A stretch of DNA of 64,000 bases, from the NCBI GenBank assembly GCA_016490735.1, contig JAEMWC010000160.1:1033501-1097500 (forward strand). The letters are read 5' to 3'. This DNA is from Pachyseris speciosa. Its lineage: Eukaryota; Cnidaria; Anthozoa; Scleractinia; Pachyseridae. Below the pieces are notes generated by a model, which made no database searches, was not told the origin of the DNA, and saw only the letters and a list, made by a program, of their open reading frames with translations. This document shows, one piece after another, positions 54,001 to 62,989 of this stretch (its first letter is position 1; the number at the start of each line of letters is the position of its first letter). The position numbers and the translations under genes were made by a program.

Positions 54001-57000
54001 TTTTTTTGAAGCACTTAGAGGAATTTAGTTTGTAATTGCCAGAGGATGGCCAGACAACAGCATCTAGAATGGGAACGTGAAGGTGCGCGTGGAATTGGTA
54101 TTTCTGACACAGCGTCAAACCCATTTGTGTTGTACAAAAGCAAAATAATTCTTACTTTATATGTATGGCTTATTTGTGTGTATTTATTGTTTTTGTTGCT
54201 AAATTTAGATGAATGTCATCTAAAAACCGGAAATCCAAAGCTTTAAAACAAAACAATTAGGCGAAAAAATGAGCCAATAAGGTTGAACTGTTCTCACGGG
54301 ATAACTTTTTTAAACCGATTTGTCACTGTTCGATGCTACTGTACCAGATTTTAAAAAGAATAATGCGAGTAACGACTTTATACGCGATTTCTTGATTTTA
54401 TAGAGACAGTAAGTATATATTTGGTTCAGAGTAAAACTATTCGGCCTCTTAATTTAACAATGTGAAACGTGGCATCTTAGACTGATATCTTTGCGTTTTT
54501 TTAATACGTAAAGAATATCATGATACTTGAAAGTGAGTTTTGTTCTTTTTATTACTATTACTATTTTTGCTACAATCCAACATCTGTATTCCCGAATAGG
54601 GTATTTTATGTCTGATTTCTTAACTTACCTCCCGCTCGTTGTCACTGTCACTCGACATCTTGACGAAAGAGGCATGGCAAAAATAGCACTCAGTTTTTCT
54701 TACAGCACGGTTGACGTCAGTAAAACGTTATTGGCCAGCTAGATAGCTAGATCGACATTATGTTACACACCCTTCACAATTTTCATTAAAAAAAGAGAAA
54801 GAGAAGGCGCTTTGCAAAAAAACTGATTTCAATATGCTAGAAAAGCACAGTATATACTATTAGATAGTTATCGTTCTGTGTGGCTTACTGGCAGAGATCA
54901 AGTGATTTATTAAGAGAAAAACCAAAAGTTTCTAAAACGCTGCATTAGAATAAATGCCATAGACCCAATTACAGCAAATCTAGTCTGTTTAAAAAATTTC
55001 GGTGACCTTACATTGTTTTCAAAGCGCTCGCTGATACCGTGGGGATTAAGAGTACCGATTTGAAAGATCAATTTTTGCTAAAAAAAATATTGCGGCTTTC
55101 CGTGTATGGTTGGCCATTTGTTTCAAAATTATGACACGATATATGTGGGTTTTTTTGTCGCGTATCTTCGTTAAGAATCCTTATAAGTGGGCTTTTATCC
55201 CACGTATACGTCCATTTCCAATTCATACACGCGTGTAAAACTCGCATATATAAGTGACCTTCAAGGGCCCATACATAGGGGGGCGCAAATGCGCGTATAC
55301 GCGAGTGTTAATTGTATACGCGGGGTTCCAAACATCCTTTTGTATAAGGCGTCACAAAATATAGTGGCCTTTGACTAATACTTCATGTATGATCCAAACG
55401 AAAAGTATAAGTTCGGAGGAATCAAATATGGCGCCCCTTTCGGGTTTTCACAAGGTTTCCGTGGCGTTTCTTGCATTAAATTGGTTTGTTGTTCAAGCCG
55501 TTCGCCAACCACGGACTTTCTAAGGGATTGTCGAAGGTATTACCCAAATGCCGACCGCAACATGGATGATTCTACGACTTCAGGTTGTGATCGATTCAGT
55601 TCGTGGTTTGGTCTATTCGCTGTATCAAGATGATGAAGAAAATAGTGATAGAAATCATCATCTTGACTCCTTGGTGACAGAGCTTCAAACTGCTTAATGC
55701 TGGCAATATCGGCCGCATCATGCACTTCTATTTTCCCCATTAGAAATTTGCCAAACGTTTTCATTTGAGCTCAGAGAGCTAGAGTAGGACGTCCAGGATA
55801 CGAAATCTCGTTGCTTCAAGTGAAGTTTCTCCGAAATACGATTTACCTGGTCGCAAATTACAAGAATGCTATTGGTTTCTACAACTACTTTGTGGCGGAC
55901 AGTTAGGGACCTTGTACCTGGGATCATTCTTTACTCATCACACGATCATCTTGTCGCTGGAAATAAGTCAAAGTGTCTGCGTTCTTTAAAGCTGATCGAC
56001 CTGTTCGCTGAAGATACCACTCATCTGGCGTCTTCCAAAAACGTACAAGATCTTGAGAACATTCTCTTCAGGGAGGTCTCCAACGCTGATGAGTGGGCAA
56101 CAAACACTAAACTGTAAATGATATATGAAATAAATCATAAATGAACTGCGGAAATGAAATTAAGTCTAATCAAATGAAGAATGATCCTCGCAGTTGTAAA
56201 TGCAATTTATGCAATTGCGCAAAGAAGCCTGAAAAAATCCAGGACTTCAACGGGGTTTGAACCCGTGACCTCGCGATACCGAGATACCGGTCGGCGGTTA
56301 AAGAACCCACGCACTGTTCGAAAAGAGTAGGGGACGTAGTCTCCGGTGTGGTGGTCTATCTCTACTAGAATGTGGTTATGGGGGAGGAATTTGCAGTTAC
56401 GGGCCTACAGTAATTGGCGCACGCTGTTGTAGTGTCCCTGCCAGGTCTCTGGCGAAGCTAATAAAATAAATACAATAAAATAAAATAAAAATACATGGAG
56501 TGCTGGGTTCTGCGATGGGGTGCCGGGGTCTGTGGAAAACGCAGAGTGTGAGGAAAAACCGTGTGTTTCTCACGTTACCATGTTACCACCAATAGCGTAG
56601 CTCCATTTTCTTAATATAAACCACACACAAAAACTCACAATTCCTTGATTCACTCCGACTAAGGGACACCGCTAGAAACGTCAGCTAATGGAATCCCTGT
56701 ACGGTGGTCAATTTATATAATCAACTGCGTTGTTAAACCAAAATTTCAGTAGCTCAGTTGGTTAGAGCATCGCACCAGCATTGCGAGGTCCCGGGTTCAA
56801 ACCTCGTTGAAGTCTTGATTTTTTTTTTTTTTTTTTCAGGCTTCTTTGAGCAACTGCATAAATTGCGTTCACAAACTGAGTTCAGTTATTAATCACGAAA
56901 GAAGCATACTGGAGTGCGCAGCTATTTTCCTTTTCACCTTTTGGGCTTAATAAAAGACAAGAATTTCATTCAAAAAACCGCATCCATTATACTTAATTTC

Positions 57001-60000
57001 AGCAGAGTTTGGACAATAGGTTGCGATTTTCTTAAGGTGCGTTTTAACAGTGAACATATATATTTTAATAAGTCAGTGCGTACCTATTGATTAATTGTAA
57101 TCATTAGCAATTGTAGTTACCTCAGCGCTCAGAAGCTCTCTTTTGGGGATTCTGTTATTTTTGTGCTAGCCAGGTCATTCAAAGGCTCTTTGTTGGGAAA
57201 TTATTACTTATAGTTTAAGGGCCCTTTTTAGGGATTTTGTTATGATATTGACAGGTATGGTAATTCAGAGGCCGTTGATAGGGAACCTGTTGCCCTGCGA
57301 CAATTACATAACATTTATAACTAGTTCAATTGTTTGTTATTTTACATCCTTTTAATTTACCGTAGTTGTTTCATACTTTTTGTTTTTCGTTCCATTTTCG
57401 TTACCACTATCATTGTCTTAGTTACTGTATGTAATTTGTAACCATTATTGTAAAATCGTATTATCGTCTTAGGTTATTAACATTCTGTTTGTAACTGACA
57501 AGGGTCGAGAGACCAAAACGTTGTTATTCATAAATTTTTAAAATTTATCTTTTTGAACCAAAAGTTGTCCATTTTCGGTCTCTTTTTAACTAGTTTTTCT
57601 TATTCGCCGAATCAGGACTGTGAATCATCAGTGATCCTTTTGGTTCTGCATCTGATTGAAAGAAACTATAATAGCCTGGGAGGCCCACGTAATAGTCCCA
57701 TTCACTACTTAAATCAGCTGTGTTGCCAGCATGGTTGTCCTGGTGGTGTAGTGGTGATCACACCCGACTAGCTTCCGGGGGACGAGGGTTCAAATCCCGC
57801 TCAGGGCATAAGAATTTTTCTTTCAATGAAATTGTCATTTAGAAATTGTCCGTCTTTGGTCTACTTTCAAATTTCTACATATATGTAAAATCCGTCACAA
57901 GCATCCAGCGTGTGTAAATGTTTTCTTCGTGAAACAATATATCAAACACAAATGAAGACAAAAAACAATTTTCAGGATCACCAATATAATTATATCTCGA
58001 CCGACTTGTCGATGTTCTTCAGGTGCACTGTACCTCCCTTTTTAACTAAAAATCTTTAATACTTTCGTAGCTGATATTAACCCTTAAACAACAACTCACT
58101 TGTCACTTAATTTCTCCTATACTGTAAACTAATTTCCACCAAATTCACAGCAAATATGTCTCCAAGAAAACGAACAGCTACCGAAATGGACAGGTGCTCA
58201 GAGAAATCCTCTCGACAAAGTTAAAAAGAGTGAGGGGGTGAGGGGGGAGGGGCATCCACCTCCCCTCCTCTGTACGTTCGAAGGTTAGATCTATTATGTG
58301 AGACCATAAAGCTAGTGTGGAAGTTATTAACAGAACTCTCCAGTACAATTTGATTTAACTAACTAAAATCCTTTGAGTTGAAAGCTGTAGAACGCAAATG
58401 TCGTGGTGCTGCAAGTTGCAGTACTTTATGGCCTGGTTCTAAGCTATTATTTTCTGGTCGTAATTATTACAACCATAACTTTCAATAGATCTCTTTTTAT
58501 AAGTAGCGATTTGGTTCTTTATCGATACATGCTTTCGAAAACAACGCCACCGCCAGTCCGTCAGAGACAGTAAAAAACCTTTCTACGCCCATGGACGGAT
58601 TTATTTGCTTTCAACGAGATAGCTGAGCCTTCGACAAGGTGGCTATTTAAGAAACAAATTCACGGGAAAGAGCTCAATAGAAACAAAAAAATGTATATCG
58701 TTTGTTATTTTAATAAACTGATTTTGTTTCTCTTTGCTTTCTTCCTTTTTTAAAGAATGCTTGTGGAAAGAAGAAATGCCAGAACAACGGGATTTGTCAA
58801 TCTGGTTTCACAGACAAAGGATATCGTTGTGTTTGTCCCGCGGGATTTGAGGGTGTTTACTGTGAATTAGGTAAAATTGTGGGGTTGTAAAGTCTTACAT
58901 CATGACAGAAAGTAAATTGCAATACAGTACCATTCTACAGAAGAAAATAATCAAATTCCTTTTGTTAAAGAAATTCTTTCGAAATTTTTTGGTATTTCTG
59001 TGTTCACTGTGTTGCACCCAGTGCTTGTCCTGCTATCAGTAAACTCCGGGATGTTGTTCATATCTCGTCTAAGCCAGGGATAAGGAGAACTTAATTTGCT
59101 TCCAGTTTACATATTAAATGAGTGAATCTGTCCAGCAAACTACTACTTTATATGAATTGAATTCAAATCAGTCACTATAATTTTACAATTTCTTAAGGCC
59201 GCACTTCTTGCTTTCGGGTGGTGAAGTCAAACCCACTTGTTGTGCAGTCAAAACATCTATCGTCAGACATGTTCCTTGGACATAACATTTTGCTAAAGGA
59301 AAGTCGTCATTGGAGTGATTCATATTTTACGATCTTAATTTTGTGTTCTTAGAACAAATTTCTCTCGAACACAATGCTAGGTTATTACTGAATTAATCTA
59401 AACGTGTAGATCATTTACGGGGATAACATAATGCGGAACGCCAAGGCTTCAGAAATGGGTCTGTAAGAAAGCCAGGAGCTCAGCAATGGCCACATATGCA
59501 TGAACCCACACAAAATCAAGTGATAGTATTCTAGCTTAAAAGTAGAAACTTACATTCACTATATCCCTCAGTGATTAATAACTGCAAAAAGAGCTCACAA
59601 AACTGTCACAACGATGCCTCATGTGTAAAGAATGCTGGATCACACTACTGCGTCTGCAACACCGGTTACTCTGGGAAGGGATACTATTGTGCAGGTAGGT
59701 GGACATAAACTATCTAGCTCCTAGATATTGGTTTAGTATTCAGTGGAAGATGGGTGCATTTTAAAAAGCATTGCGATTCCTCTTACAGCAGAAAATGATC
59801 ACGCATGATTTCGAAGGAAGCGTTACCTCTATCTAGATCTGTGGGAAGGGGTGGGGGTGGATTGTCCTCACGCGGACTTTGAAGGTTTATATTTTCTCTA
59901 ACAATGCGAAGTGAGAGTTCATCTTCACCCACAAGGCTGGTTTTATAGGAGACAAAAAAACCATCGTTGTCGTTGTTGTTGGTGTTGTCGGATGATTACG

Positions 60001-62982
60001 ATGATGACAGTTAATAATGTTGTATTTTTGTTATTGTTTTTATTTTGCTTCTTGTTGTTTGATTGGTTTAGATTTTAGCTCTTGGGTATTGGGTTTTGGG
60101 TTTGATTTAAAATGCTGCTAAAACGTTAAGGTGCATCTTTTATAAGCCATTTTGTTTTAACAGCTTTAAAACTTGCCTTCTATTGAATCGCGTTTTAGAT
60201 ATTAACGAGTGTAAAGAAGGAACGCACAGCTGCCGAACAAGTGACGCATGCATTAACATCAAAGGTTCATACAAATGCAAAGGTAATTCTTTATTCAATG
60301 CAGTGTTAAGCTACAGCTGTTTAAACAGATTTGCAGGGTTATGAACAGAAACCCAATTTAGAGATGTCTACCAGGCAGGGAAAGTCAGGAGCGAGATCTG
60401 ATCTATGGTATCAGTGAAATTAAAATATAAACTGTTCTACTTGGTTAAAAGAATAATAAACAGAAATAGAAAGATATTTTAAGTCGGAATTACTTTGTTA
60501 TATACCATAAACTGTACGATATCTCGAATTTTTACTCGGTAAACTTCCACTTCCTTAAGCCTTGGACAAACGGACTCGCAAGTAAACTCAAGTTGAAAAC
60601 TTCGGTCAACTTGAGACTCCGTTCGGTTTGGCCACCTAACGCAAGTCTGTACGCAAGTTCAACTTGCGGCTACTTGCGACTACTTGCGAGTCCGTTTGCC
60701 CAAGGCTTTATTATGATATATGGTCACAAATAAAGTAATTTCACCTTTCGTATACCGACTTAGCACTTCGCCGAGTTGGTACTAAGAAATACAGTATTTT
60801 TTTTTAAACAAGTTCCAGATCCCGTTGCTTTGTTCCCACTCAATTCGTCGTACGGTACCAAGGAAGTCAATAATCGCGTACACCAAGGGACCCCAGCGAC
60901 GTCAATCTTGCTCCAGGTCCTGATGGTAGAGCTAATGGCTCTTATGAGTTTAAAGGAACCAAGGAAAGCTACATCCAATTTGCCAACAGCCCAGGGGCTG
61001 TTTTGGACGTGCGCTACTCAATGACAGTGCTATGTTGGTTGTACTGTGATGGCCAAAAAGGAATCATTTTGAACTACGGCACAAAGGAACCTTGGGATGT
61101 AGTGCTGCGTGTATCCAAAGGGAGACTCTTTTTCCGCTTTAAAGGACAAAAATTCACGGAAAAGAGTGCTTTACACAATACTCTTGTAGTGGGCTTCTGG
61201 AGGTTTGTAGGCGCGTCTTACAACAACTCATCTGGTGACGCCAGGTTGTGGGTTGACGGAGTTATGGTGAAGAATCAAAACATCGGACCAGATCTTCAAC
61301 TAAGGACGCAGGACATCGTTAGAATGGGCGCAAGGCAACAGAATAAAGGATACCTCAAAGGCAGAATTGCCCAGATGCAGATGTACAACATATGTTTGAC
61401 TCAGGCAGAAATACAAGCTATAAAATCACAAATTAAGCGTCCAAGTAAGAATGCTAGTTCTTCGTCCTTTTCAAAAATGGCAATGACAAATGATTTCTTT
61501 TTTGTTGAAATAATGTATACGGTATCTAACCAAGCTGATCGACAGTATCTTTTAGTATCTGCAAAATAAACTCGCAGAAAATAAAGGAAATGGTAAAAAC
61601 AATGACTTTTCATTTTGTACTTGTTTCTTTTTTGATCCGATTGTCACTTACATTGCAACGACTTTTTTTTTTACTGCAATCAGTACTGTCTATTTAATCA
61701 CGTAATTAAATTCATAAAGACCATGGTGTTATGTCTTTCAAATACTTCCAATTCTTTATCGAAGAAGAGAATTCAATTTTTACGAGTATAAATGAATGGG
61801 ATTATTACAGCTGCCATCAAGGTTGACGGATCAATTGAATGACTTCAATTCTTTTTTTATACAAATGTTAAACGTTTGATTGTAAAGAAACTGATTGCCT
61901 GTGAATGTGATTCACTAATGTAATGAGCAGTACAGTACACTTGGCTCAACATCTCGATCAAAATTCCTAGAGAATGGAAATAGCTAACCGCTATTGACGT
62001 CACAAACTACTTTGGATGCATGTTTACAAGCAAATAAGTTTGTGACGTCTTGTAAGGAATAGACCCATGCTCCTTACTTTCCCGGCCGTGGGACAGATGA
62101 TGGCTAGCTTTCGTAACTTTTACAGCCTATAAAAAGGCAAGATTTGGTTTAAAAAGGCGCAAAATGTTTTCAACAGGTGCAAAAGTTTTATTTAAGCGAT
62201 AAAAAGTATTCTGGGGTTAAGCGCACTTGAAAGTCTTTATATCGGCCTGTGAACAGCACCACACTATTCTCTACAATTCATTCTAGCAACTTAAATTCCG
62301 TAAAATATCACTCCACCCATTTCCAAAAGAAAGCAAGTTTGAGTGAGAGTCTTCCCCCTGTTTTTATGCTGAAATACTGCTGTATTTCAGTTACGATGTT
62401 TAGTAATGTCTACTTCCGAGCTTCTTAGAGGCGAAACCTGAATTATTTCTTCACCAGGTATCACACATATTTCAACGCTTAAAAGCAATAATGCGCATTA
62501 CAAAGACAAAATAAAGTACGTATCTCTCACAGATTAAACGTTCAGTTGAAGTATCTGTTTCTCATTACCCTTTGTTAGGTTGCCCAGAAGATTGGATTGC
62601 CTACAATGATGCTACATGTTATTACGTGGTCAGCAGCCCAGCCAACGGAGTGAACAATGCTCGGGAAAAATGCAAGGATAAAGGGGCCGACCTCCCGGTC
62701 ATTAACTCAGCTGAAGAAAACAACTTTGTTGTCAATCTGTTCAAGAAAAAAAGTCAAAAGTGGGCATGGCTTGGTCTCCTGCGAAATCAAGCTGATTCGA
62801 GGTTCTATTGGGTTGATGGAACACCTGTGGAGGGAAATTATAAATCTTGGGCACAAGGGAAACCAAAAAACTCGCACGATAAAGAGAATTGTGCCTTCAT
62901 TCATGATACAGGAGTGTGGAATGACTATCACTGCAAACTTGGGTCACAGGCATCGACAGTCATATGTGAAGTGGCCTTGTAA
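45030..62982 (+). CDS. Gene B: PAN-EGF-LamG-C-type lectin paralogue, frame broken by 1 nt
   Basis: Seven coding exons: 45030-45099, 47508-47773, 58756-58870, 59572-59694, 60199-60282, 60813-61444, 62579-62982. Order: signal peptide, PAN, EGF, calcium-binding EGF, a half cbEGF with four cysteines, LamG, CTLD. Phases match gene A, and the extra half-EGF and LamG exons are phase 1 on both sides, so they can be gained or lost without disturbing the frame. Joined length is 1694 nt, one short of a multiple of three; the deficit lies in a C run near 60890 in the LamG exon. If that is an assembly error the product has 564 residues; if real, the gene is a pseudogene or allele. The CTLD has KPKN instead of EPN. 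Confidence 0.82.
45759..45779 (-). ncRNA. Damaged hammerhead-like motif
   Basis: The same position as the cores at 21.06 and 36.0 kb, but seven bases of the stem II loop and one strand are deleted (GACAAAGGGCTCGAAACGT remains), so it cannot fold as the others do. Confidence 0.4.
45928..47141 (-). pseudogene. PLE family 2 RT/GIY-YIG protein
   Basis: The upstream frame (47141-46161) has INGVAMGTKMGPSYANLF and the catalytic ELYGRYIDDCIG, then the thumb and linker. The downstream frame (46194-45928) has NVIYCITCTLCKKLYIGETG and RRLGDRSREHL, the GIY-YIG nuclease. A one-base shift near 46315 puts the cysteine-rich linker out of frame. The RT box is YIDD here and YVDD in the 8-10 kb PLE, and the nuclease differs (YIGET against YIGKT), so the two are distinct families. 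Confidence 0.82.
47150..47500. other. Intron 1 of gene B, repeat-like stretch
   Basis: Contains GTTGCTATGGTGACATCATA and, at the right, TTTCATATGCACTTTAAAA. It looks like part of a dispersed repeat, but I cannot define both ends. Confidence 0.3.
47508..47773 (+). CDS. Gene B exon 2: PAN/apple domain
   Basis: Acceptor TTGCCATTAG, donor AAG/GTAATA; 266 nt, phase 1 in and 0 out. The core reads DLCELYCYQKEDCVSFNF and ICELNNSTH. The motif CELNNSTH is shared with gene A. The first cysteine of gene A's PAN is missing. Confidence 0.85.
47823..47842. repeat. poly(G) tract
   Basis: GGGGTGGG followed by a longer G run just 3' of the PAN exon of gene B; about 20 bases, prone to sequencing length error. 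Confidence 0.9.
47907..50092. mobile_element. TTAA-site DNA transposon, 2.2 kb
   Basis: 2186 bp between TTAA duplications (47903-47906, 50093-50096). It has long inverted ends: AGTGCACCTAACCCCAAAAA left, AGTGCCCCTAACCCCAAATT right reversed, with similarity continuing for roughly 190 bp through ATGACGTCATCCCGGGAACG. Inside, on +, a decayed frame near 48213-48400 begins MSSLSSESESGYV and, after a stop, continues GEDQINFISEVELERNRRG. It could be the start of an old transposase but no catalytic region is readable. A MITE is nested at 48567-48736. It lies in intron 2 of gene B. Confidence 0.8.
48567..48736. mobile_element. Nested hAT-type MITE with 8-bp target duplication
   Basis: 170 bp with inverted ends TACCCTGGCTCCAGAGGCTC and GGCACCCAGGGTA, flanked by CGCACATC at 48559-48566 and 48737-48744. 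An 8-bp duplication is the hAT signature. The GC-rich centre (CGGCGCTTCGCGCC, GCGGCTTCGCCGC) forms local hairpins. Confidence 0.82.
50097..51474. other. Intron 2 of gene B: diverged internal duplication
   Basis: Contains a T/G-rich tract (50774-50832). Two diverged copies of one segment are visible: 50845-50905 (GTCAGCGTTTGGGTGTTTTG, CTGGCTTTGGTAATTTTATA) and 51137-51215 (GTCGGTGTTTGGATGTT, CTGGCTTTGATAATTTTGTA). Frames here are short. Confidence 0.4.
51475..53746 (+). mobile_element. hAT transposon, degenerate
   Basis: 2272 bp with 14-bp terminal inverted repeats CAGGGACCGCGGAG and CTCCGCGGTCCCTG; subterminal AGCCCTACCACTTT occurs near both ends. TAAAC flanks both sides, but a full 8-bp duplication is not visible. 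It encodes a broken transposase and has a deletion derivative at 3100-3271. It lies in intron 2 of gene B. Confidence 0.88.
51560..53605 (+). pseudogene. hAT transposase (TTF-type zinc finger / DUF4371 / dimerisation)
   Basis: Three consecutive + frames. 51560-52066: IQSGFSNWKNALAQFREHQN, the end of a TTF-type zinc finger, then DUF4371-like sequence ending ASRVIQDLASDI before a stop. 52148-52399: DFIGFIKIPNISAETI and GQCYDGASNMLGPKTG, the catalytic-core region with the YDGASNM motif, then HCYAHSLS. 52403-53605: LFPTRWTVRA, and the dimerisation domain LAINPATSAAGERSFSSARR followed by FSNLAMLNGYKR. Stops or shifts near 52064 and 52398 break it. It resembles ZMYM-like hAT proteins of invertebrates. 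No intact N-terminus is seen. Confidence 0.85.
53750..55010. other. Intron 2 of gene B, nothing identified
   Basis: AT-rich, with frames under 105 codons lacking domains. Confidence 0.4.
55015..55107 (-). mobile_element. PLE family 2 fragment
   Basis: About 90 bp matching the coding tail of PLE family 2 (AAAGCGCTCGCTGATACCGT onward to CGGCTTTCCGTG), also seen at 36.13 and 45.89 kb. Confidence 0.7.
55110..55975. other. Intron 2 of gene B, nothing firm
   Basis: A 74-codon - strand frame at 55540-55764 and a + frame at 55385-55633 overlap. Neither has a recognisable domain. Confidence 0.35.
55978..56117 (+). pseudogene. LINE reverse-transcriptase fragment
   Basis: Reads LIDLFAEDTTHLASSKNVQD then LENILFREVSNADEWATNTK, which is the catalytic box of a CR1/jockey-type RT with Glu in place of the first Asp of FADD. 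Flanking RT is missing. Confidence 0.6.
56165..56290 (-). mobile_element. tRNA-derived SINE fragment
   Basis: On the - strand: B box GGTTCAAACCCCG, then GTTGAAGTCCTGG, a T run, CAGGCTTCTTTGCGCAATTG and AACTGCGAGGATCATTC. It shares the body of the copy at 56.75-56.89 kb; the tRNA-like A box region is not well kept. Confidence 0.6.
56570..56745 (+). mobile_element. PLE family 2 tail fragment
   Basis: Terminal repeat only: CACGTTACCATGTTACCACC, a damaged hammerhead-like motif at 56655-56682 (CCGACTA ... GAAACGTC, with stem II mispaired), and the end near CAACTGCGTTGTTAAACC. It abuts a SINE. Confidence 0.72.
56744..56890 (+). mobile_element. tRNA-derived SINE
   Basis: The head has a perfect A box (TAGCTCAGTTGG) and a B box (GGTTCAAACCT). 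The anticodon stem TCGCA/TGCGA has loop CCAGCAT, resembling tRNA-Ala(AGC). The body GTTGAAGTCTTGA, a T run and CAGGCTTCTTTGAGCAACTG follow. The acceptor stem does not close, so it is not a functional tRNA. Confidence 0.68.
57495..57522 (+). ncRNA. Hammerhead-like motif, orphan PLE tail
   Basis: CTGACAA, then GGTC-GAGA-GACC as a perfect stem-loop, then AAAAC and GTT. Both core boxes have one change (CTGACAA for CTGANGA, AAAAC for GAAAC). No PLE coding sequence lies nearby. Confidence 0.35.
57737..57808 (+). tRNA. tRNA-like sequence, likely pseudogene or SINE head
   Basis: A 7-bp acceptor (GTCCTGG/TCAGGGC, with two wobble pairs), D arm GTG...CAC with the A-box word TGGTGTAGTGGTG, T loop TTCAAAT and B box GGTTCAAATCC. 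The anticodon arm has a mismatch next to the loop (CTAGCTT); the apparent anticodon is AGC, which does not fit the Glu/Gly-like D arm. A SINE origin is as likely as a decayed tRNA gene. Confidence 0.4.
57994..58023 (-). ncRNA. Degenerate hammerhead-like motif
   Basis: On the - strand CCTGAAGAACATCGACAAGT followed by CGGTCGAGATAT. The first box CTGAAGA is intact, and GAGAT replaces GAAAC. Confidence 0.3.
58030..58750. other. End of intron 2 of gene B, nothing identified
   Basis: A G-rich stretch near 58228-58250 (GAGGGGGTGAGGGGGGAGGG) faces a C-rich one (CACCTCCCCTCC) and could form a hairpin. Otherwise no feature. Confidence 0.35.
58756..58870 (+). CDS. Gene B exon 3: EGF domain
   Basis: 115 nt, the same length and phases as gene A exon 3. 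NACGKKKCQNNGICQSGF then YRCVCPAGFEGVYC: six cysteines. Acceptor TTTTTTAAAG, donor TTAG/GTAAAA. Confidence 0.88.
59572..59694 (+). CDS. Gene B exon 4: EGF, calcium site weak
   Basis: 123 nt, phase 1 both sides; acceptor TATCCCTCAG, donor GCAG/GTAGGT. VINNCKKSSQNC, SCVKNAGSHYCVCNTG, YSGKGYYC: six cysteines. The opening VINNC departs from D-x-D/N-E-C (no acid before the Cys), so calcium binding is doubtful, unlike gene A. Confidence 0.85.
60199..60282 (+). CDS. Gene B exon 5: truncated calcium-binding EGF
   Basis: 84 nt, phase 1 both sides; acceptor GCGTTTTAG, donor AAAG/GTAATT. DINECKEGTHSC then ACINIKGSYKCK: four cysteines, then the exon ends and the next one enters LamG. The last two EGF cysteines are absent, leaving one disulfide of the usual three unpaired in part. 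The calcium motif is intact. Confidence 0.8.
60557..60708. mobile_element. MITE, second copy of the 39.2-kb family
   Basis: 152 bp with ends AAGCCTTGGACAAACGGACT and, reversed at the right, AAGCCTTGGGCAAACGGACT. It sits in the gene B intron about 100 bp before the LamG acceptor. Confidence 0.8.
60813..61444 (+). CDS. Gene B exon 6: LamG domain with 1-nt deletion
   Basis: Acceptor TTAAACAAG, donor CCAA/GTAAGA. It opens in phase 1 as VPDPVALFPLNSSYGT, a ConA-like/LamG-3 start. Near 60890 the reading register changes by one base within a C run. The rest is in the next frame: GSYEFKGTKESYIQFANSPG, YSMTVLCWLYCDGQKGII, GARLWVDGV-like DARLWVDGVMV, and GYLKGRIAQMQMYNICLT. Exon length 632 is one short of the phase-consistent 633. 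LamG modules bind glycans or matrix proteins. Confidence 0.85.
61450..62570. other. Last intron of gene B, with TTAA-family fragment
   Basis: Around 62040-62232 the words GTGACGTCTTGTAAGG, AAAAAGGCAAGATTTGG, GGCGCAAAATG and GGGGTTAAGCGCACTTGAA match the right part of the 40.25-kb TTAA MITE in diverged form. Its left end is not found. Otherwise AT-rich. Confidence 0.5.
62579..62982 (+). CDS. Gene B exon 7: C-type lectin domain and stop
   Basis: Acceptor CTTTGTTAG, phase 1; about 134 residues. CPEDWIAYNDATCYYV, REKCKDKGADLPVI, WAWLGLLRN, then AQGKPKNSHDKENCAFI where gene A has EPN, and VWNDYHC (WND kept), VICEVAL. The cysteine frame is complete, so the fold should form. The EPN position reads KPKN, with loss of the acidic calcium ligand, so canonical mannose binding is unlikely. 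Confidence 0.92.
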
Positions 62983-62989
62983 AACGGCA

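Noticed and set aside
57737..57808. Functional tRNA gene
   Set aside because: The anticodon arm has a mismatch at the loop, a T-stem pair is broken, and anticodon and D arm disagree; kept only as tRNA-like.
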